Shown: positions 5,269-7,121 of the stretch, piece after piece | Position numbering within the stretch: position 1 is the stretch's first letter | Layout of the letters: each line of letters starts with the position of its first letter | Assembly (NCBI GenBank): GCA_964592725.1 | Contig: CAZQFQ010000056.1 | Span: forward strand, 1-7,121 | Source of the DNA: PALSA-1336 sp964592725 | GTDB lineage: Bacteria; Patescibacteriota; Doudnabacteria; UBA920 | Direction of reading: 5' to 3' | DNA length: 7,121 nt | Notes under the pieces: model-generated | Told to the model about the DNA's origin: nothing | Seen by the model: only the letters and a program-made list of their open reading frames with translations | Databases searched by the model: none | Position numbers and translations under genes: made by a program

Positions 5269-5374
5269 CATCCCTTCGGCAAGCTCAGGGCAGGCTCTGA
5301 GGAGTGCATCCGACGAATGATCTGATTAAGACACAGATTCTTCAGCCTCAGATGCATTCGGCTTCAGAATGACG
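5269..5374. repeat. Composite intergenic repeat (palindromic units)
   Basis: The left part, CCCTTCGGCAAGCTCAGGGC (from 5272) followed by AGGCTCTGAGG, resembles a palindromic sequence that I recall recurring in many Patescibacteria and other environmental genomes. Read antisense it encodes the telltale peptide SEPALSLPKGW. The right part, from about 5311 to 5374, resembles the REP-like family with 'GACGAAGGATCT ... GATTCTTC ... CAGAATGACG'. It contains imperfect inverted repeats: ATTCTTCAGCC (5338-5348) with GGCTTCAGAAT (5360-5370). No gene is seen in 5251-5447, so this repeat and the downstream tRNA promoter account for most of that stretch. Confidence 0.6.
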
Positions 5375-5394
5375 CCTAAGTTGCCCTTAAACCC

Positions 5395-5423
5395 TTGCAA
5401 AAAAACGCGTTTCTTGGTATAGT
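5395..5423 (+). promoter_or_regulatory. Sigma-70-type promoter for the tRNA-Val/tRNA-Phe genes
   Basis: TTGCAA (5395-5400) and TATAGT (5418-5423) are separated by exactly 17 bases. Transcription would start near 5430, about 18 bases before the mature 5' end of tRNA-Val, leaving a short leader for RNase P removal. Confidence 0.65.
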
Positions 5424-5447
5424 ATCAAAAGTCAGTCAGGCGCTTTG

Positions 5448-5524
5448 GGGCGGTTAGCTCAGCTGGTTAGAGCGTCGCATTTACACTGCGAAGGTCACAG
5501 GTTCGAATCCTGTATCGCCCACCA
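5448..5524 (+). tRNA. tRNA-Val (anticodon UAC)
   Basis: A complete cloverleaf is present. The acceptor GGGCGGT pairs with ATCGCCC (one G-U). The D arm is GCTC/GAGC, and the anticodon stem is TCGCA/TGCGA with loop TTTACAC and anticodon TAC at 5482-5484. The T arm has the TTCGAAT loop. The discriminator is A and the 3' CCA is encoded in the DNA. UAC reads GUA and, by wobble, other valine codons. Confidence 0.97.
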
Positions 5525-5535
5525 GTTTGAGCCAA

Positions 5536-5586
5536 AAAGTTATAAAGCACTAGAGCCAACTTGATAACTTTCCACTTTATAACTTT
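5536..5586. repeat. AT-rich inverted repeat in the tRNA-Val/tRNA-Phe spacer
   Basis: AAAGTTATAAAG (5536-5547) and its exact complement CTTTATAACTTT (5575-5586) flank a 27-base spacer. The stem is nearly all A-T and has no T tract after it, so it is unlikely to be a strong terminator. It may be a processing hairpin between the two tRNAs, or chance symmetry in AT-rich DNA. Confidence 0.45.
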
Positions 5587-5600
5587 ATAACTAATTTATT

Positions 5601-5675
5601 GCCGGGCTAGCTCATCGGTAGAGCGCTGCCCTGAAGAGGCAGGCGTGCCCAGTTCGACTCTGGGGCCCGGCACCA
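5601..5675 (+). tRNA. tRNA-Phe (anticodon GAA)
   Basis: A complete cloverleaf is present. The acceptor GCCGGGC pairs with GCCCGGC. The D arm is GCTC/GAGC, and the anticodon stem is CTGCC/GGCAG with loop CTGAAGA and anticodon GAA at 5633-5635. The T stem is CCCAG/CTGGG around TTCGACT. The discriminator is A and CCA is encoded. It lies 76 bases after tRNA-Val on the same strand and is probably co-transcribed with it. Confidence 0.97.
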
Positions 5676-5700
5676 TAATTTTACATTTTGACATCAGCTC

Positions 5701-5729
5701 TTTAAAAAGTTGTACTTTTGTAATATAAT
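5701..5729 (+). promoter_or_regulatory. Possible promoter for the HTH gene and tRNA-Gly
   Basis: TATAAT (5724-5729) is a perfect -10 match. TTTAAA, 17 bases upstream (5701-5706), matches the -35 consensus at four of six positions. The start would be near 5736, giving a leader of about 20 bases before the ATG at 5755. Because no separate promoter is evident for tRNA-Gly, this one may drive both. Confidence 0.45.
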
Positions 5730-5754
5730 ATAGTAGGAATTAACAACGGTACAT

Positions 5755-6423
5755 ATGTCAAGAAACGACCGGCATTTAGCAGTAAAATTGAGAAAAGAAG
5801 GTCAAAGTTATAAACAAATAAGCCGGGAACTTAATATTCCTAAAAGTACGCTGTCGGAATGGCTAGGCAATTTAGCATGGTCCAAAAAAATCAAGGGTAG
5901 GCTGTTTGAAAAGGCCAGGGTACAATCCCGCAAAAAAATAAAGCTCGTTATAGCGGCACAAAAGCTGCACTGGACAAATCTTAGACAGCAGTATAAAAAA
6001 GAAGCAATAAATGAATTTCAAACTTTAAAGGACAACAAGCTATTTTTAGCCGGGCTAATGCTGTATTGGTCGGAAGGCGACAATAAGGAAAAAAGTAGCA
6101 TGGTTAGGTTAGGCAATACTGACCCCAGAATGATAAAATTATTTATTCATTTTGCCTTAACAATTTGCAAAGTAGAAAAAAATCGCGTACGCCCAACTTT
6201 AATTTTATATCCGGACATCGACGAAATAAGATGTAAAAATTTTTGGAGTAATTTTATCAAAATCCCACAAGAACAATTTTATAAGACTCAATATATTCAG
6301 GGCCGACATCCTAGCAAGAGACTTGAAAACGGGATTTGCACTGTTATGGTAGGCAATATGGCCTTAAAAACCAAAATATTGACTTGGGTAGATTTATGGG
6401 CAGAAGAGCTTATGCGGGTGTAG
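5755..6423 (+). CDS. HTH protein with a C-terminal domain resembling LAGLIDADG-type endonucleases
   Basis: The 222-aa protein starts with a helix-turn-helix (about 5-40): LRKEGQSYKQISRELNIPKSTLSEWL is typical of small homeodomain-like/resolvase-like DNA-binding domains. A basic linker (about 44-82, rich in Lys/Arg) follows. The C-terminal domain (about 95-216) carries FLAGLMLYWSEGD (97-109), LGNTDPRMIKLFIHF (119-133), PTLILYPDIDE (147-157), NFWSNFIKIPQEQF (162-175) and NGICTVMV (192-199). I recognise this architecture ('GL.LYWgEG', 'NtDP..i..F', 'FWs...giP..qF') from uncharacterised proteins of Patescibacteria and Actinobacteria. The LAGL...EGD start and the layout recall LAGLIDADG homing endonucleases, but the link is inference. 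The gene lies between tRNA-Phe and tRNA-Gly, and its last codons (Arg, Val, stop) lie within the tRNA-Gly gene. No well-spaced Shine-Dalgarno is seen. It could be a regulator or a degenerate mobile endonuclease. Confidence 0.72.
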   Translation: MSRNDRHLAVKLRKEGQSYKQISRELNIPKSTLSEWLGNLAWSKKIKGRLFEKARVQSRKKIKLVIAAQKLHWTNLRQQYKKEAINEFQTLKDNKLFLAGLMLYWSEGDNKEKSSMVRLGNTDPRMIKLFIHFALTICKVEKNRVRPTLILYPDIDEIRCKNFWSNFIKIPQEQFYKTQYIQGRHPSKRLENGICTVMVGNMALKTKILTWVDLWAEELMRV

Positions 6424-6488
6424 CACAATGGTTCGTGCGCTTGCTTGCCAAGCAAGATATGAGGGTTCGATTCCCTTCACCCGCTCCA
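6414..6488 (+). tRNA. tRNA-Gly (anticodon GCC), overlapping the HTH gene's 3' end
   Basis: A complete cloverleaf is present. The acceptor GCGGGTG pairs with CACCCGC. The D arm is GCAC/GTGC, and the anticodon stem is CTTGC/GCAAG with loop TTGCCAA and anticodon GCC at 6447-6449. The T arm is GAGGG/CCCTT around TTCGATT. The discriminator is T and CCA is encoded. Its first 10 bases are also the last codons and TAG stop of the upstream coding sequence, so tRNA and mRNA compete for the same transcript. Confidence 0.96.
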
Positions 6489-6496
6489 AACAAATT

Positions 6497-6521
6497 CACC
6501 CAATATTTATTGGGTGTTTTT
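6497..6521 (+). terminator. Intrinsic terminator after tRNA-Gly
   Basis: The 8-bp stem CACCCAAT (6497-6504) and ATTGGGTG (6509-6516) with an ATTT loop is followed by five T and then GTT. It begins 8 bases after the tRNA CCA end and separates the HTH/tRNA-Gly unit from the next gene's promoter. Confidence 0.85.
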
Positions 6522-6581
6522 GTTACCCCTAAAGTTAAGTTAGAACCTAAACCTATAGTGGATGGCGGGGTGGGTTAAAAG

Positions 6582-6590
6582 TGCTATAAT
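6582..6590 (+). promoter_or_regulatory. Extended -10 promoter for the downstream hypothetical gene
   Basis: TGCTATAAT combines a TGn extension with a perfect TATAAT. It lies 30 bases upstream of the ATG at 6621. A start near 6597 gives a leader of about 24 bases. No good -35 element is visible at the normal distance. Confidence 0.65.
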
Positions 6591-6620
6591 TACCTTAGCT
6601 TTAAAATTAACAAACTAATT

Positions 6621-7118
6621 ATGAACGAAAGTGCTTTTAAAAATAAAGGCGATATAGTAAATTATGGTAAGGAAAAAAGTTTGCTGCAGGAGGGAGAGCA
6701 GCCGGAGCAGATTATAGCCAAACTAAAAGTATATGAGAAGGAATTCGGCTACAATAAATTTAAAGCCAAAGCTCTTGAGGCTATTATTGATAGTTTGGAT
6801 AGAAAAAAGAGGGGAAAAAATCCCGCTTCAACGGGAAAGTTTGATGTAGAAAGTGTAAGGGCTGTTGTTCCTGAAGAAAAAGGTTCAGCTAACCCACGAG
6901 AATATCTAGATATGGTATTACGAGAGTTTGCTGACCAAACCGCTTTAGAAACTGAGTTTATAGAAAACTTTATTAAAAACAATCCCAATTTAGACGACAA
7001 GGCAAAAAAATTTATGATAACTACAGTCGCTAGCCAAATTGGGCCTTGGTTTCTTAGACATCACGTAGTTACCGTTCGGGATTTAGTTGGTTTTAGTCGT
7101 TTTTTTCGGAAAATTTAA
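6621..7118 (+). CDS. Hypothetical protein, 165 aa
   Basis: I do not recognise this protein. It is complete (ATG 6621 to TAA 7116-7118), soluble and charged, with no signal peptide or long hydrophobic segment. The N-terminal half (about 1-70) is rich in Lys and Glu and predicts as helical: EKSLLQEGEQPEQIIAKLKV, then YEKEFGYNKFKAKALEAI. A short polar linker with the basic run RKKRGK (61-66) joins it to the C-terminal half (about 90-165), also helical, with NPREYLDMVLREFADQTALE, FIENFIKNNPNL and IGPWFLRHHVVTVRDLVGF. It has its own extended -10 promoter and follows a terminator, so it is a separate transcription unit. No Shine-Dalgarno is visible. It appears typical of lineage-restricted Patescibacteria proteins, but that is an impression from composition only. 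Confidence 0.75.
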   Translation: MNESAFKNKGDIVNYGKEKSLLQEGEQPEQIIAKLKVYEKEFGYNKFKAKALEAIIDSLDRKKRGKNPASTGKFDVESVRAVVPEEKGSANPREYLDMVLREFADQTALETEFIENFIKNNPNLDDKAKKFMITTVASQIGPWFLRHHVVTVRDLVGFSRFFRKI

Positions 7119-7121
7119 TTT

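Noticed and set aside
5133..5357. Open frame on the - strand encoding SEPALSLPKGW
   Set aside because: It is antisense to the end of the RNHCP gene and reads through the intergenic repeat. The peptide is the usual by-product of that repeat, not a gene.
6336..6578. 80-codon + strand open frame covering tRNA-Gly and the terminator
   Set aside because: It runs through a complete tRNA and a terminator hairpin, so it is a chance frame.

Overview
The window looks like a metagenome-derived contig from a Patescibacteria (CPR)-type bacterium. The evidence is indirect: AT-rich, lysine-rich genes with mostly no Shine-Dalgarno sequence, very short gene spacing, a short PRPP synthase, a small HTH/endonuclease-like gene wedged between tRNAs, and an intergenic repeat (encoding 'PALSLPKG' when read antisense) that I associate with such genomes. 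No rRNA or other taxonomic marker is present, so the lineage is an inference.

Layout. (1) Positions 1-1353, + strand: a GC-richer segment (by eye about 55% GC) with the 3' part of pyrF and a complete divergent pyrE. They overlap as GTGA and end at a strong intrinsic terminator. (2) Positions 1354-1432: a short spacer holding a perfect 38-bp palindrome. (3) Positions 1433-4802, - strand, roughly 40% GC: the compact operon prs-pyrE-pyrF-pyrD, with a second perfect 38-bp palindrome between prs and pyrE. (4) Positions 4803-4950: a divergent control region with two extended -10 promoters and six copies of a heptamer in a symmetric 3+3 inverted array. (5) Positions 4951-5250: a small zinc-ribbon RNHCP-domain protein. 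(6) Positions 5251-5447: a composite intergenic repeat and a tRNA promoter. (7) Positions 5448-6488: tRNA-Val(UAC), tRNA-Phe(GAA), a 222-aa HTH protein whose stop codon lies inside the following tRNA-Gly(GCC), then a terminator. (8) Positions 6582-7118: an extended -10 promoter and an unrecognised 165-aa protein.

Function. The - strand operon encodes PRPP synthesis (Prs) and the last steps to UMP: dihydroorotate to orotate (PyrD), orotate plus PRPP to OMP (PyrE), and OMP to UMP (PyrF). Genes for the first three pathway steps are not in the window. The + strand pyrF/pyrE pair duplicates two of these functions in a convergent arrangement, with different base composition and a different translation-initiation style. 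That suggests either horizontal acquisition or an assembly junction near 1354-1432.

The most interesting points are the duplicated pyrF-pyrE pair, the two equal-length loopless palindromes, the heptamer array, and the CDS/tRNA overlap.
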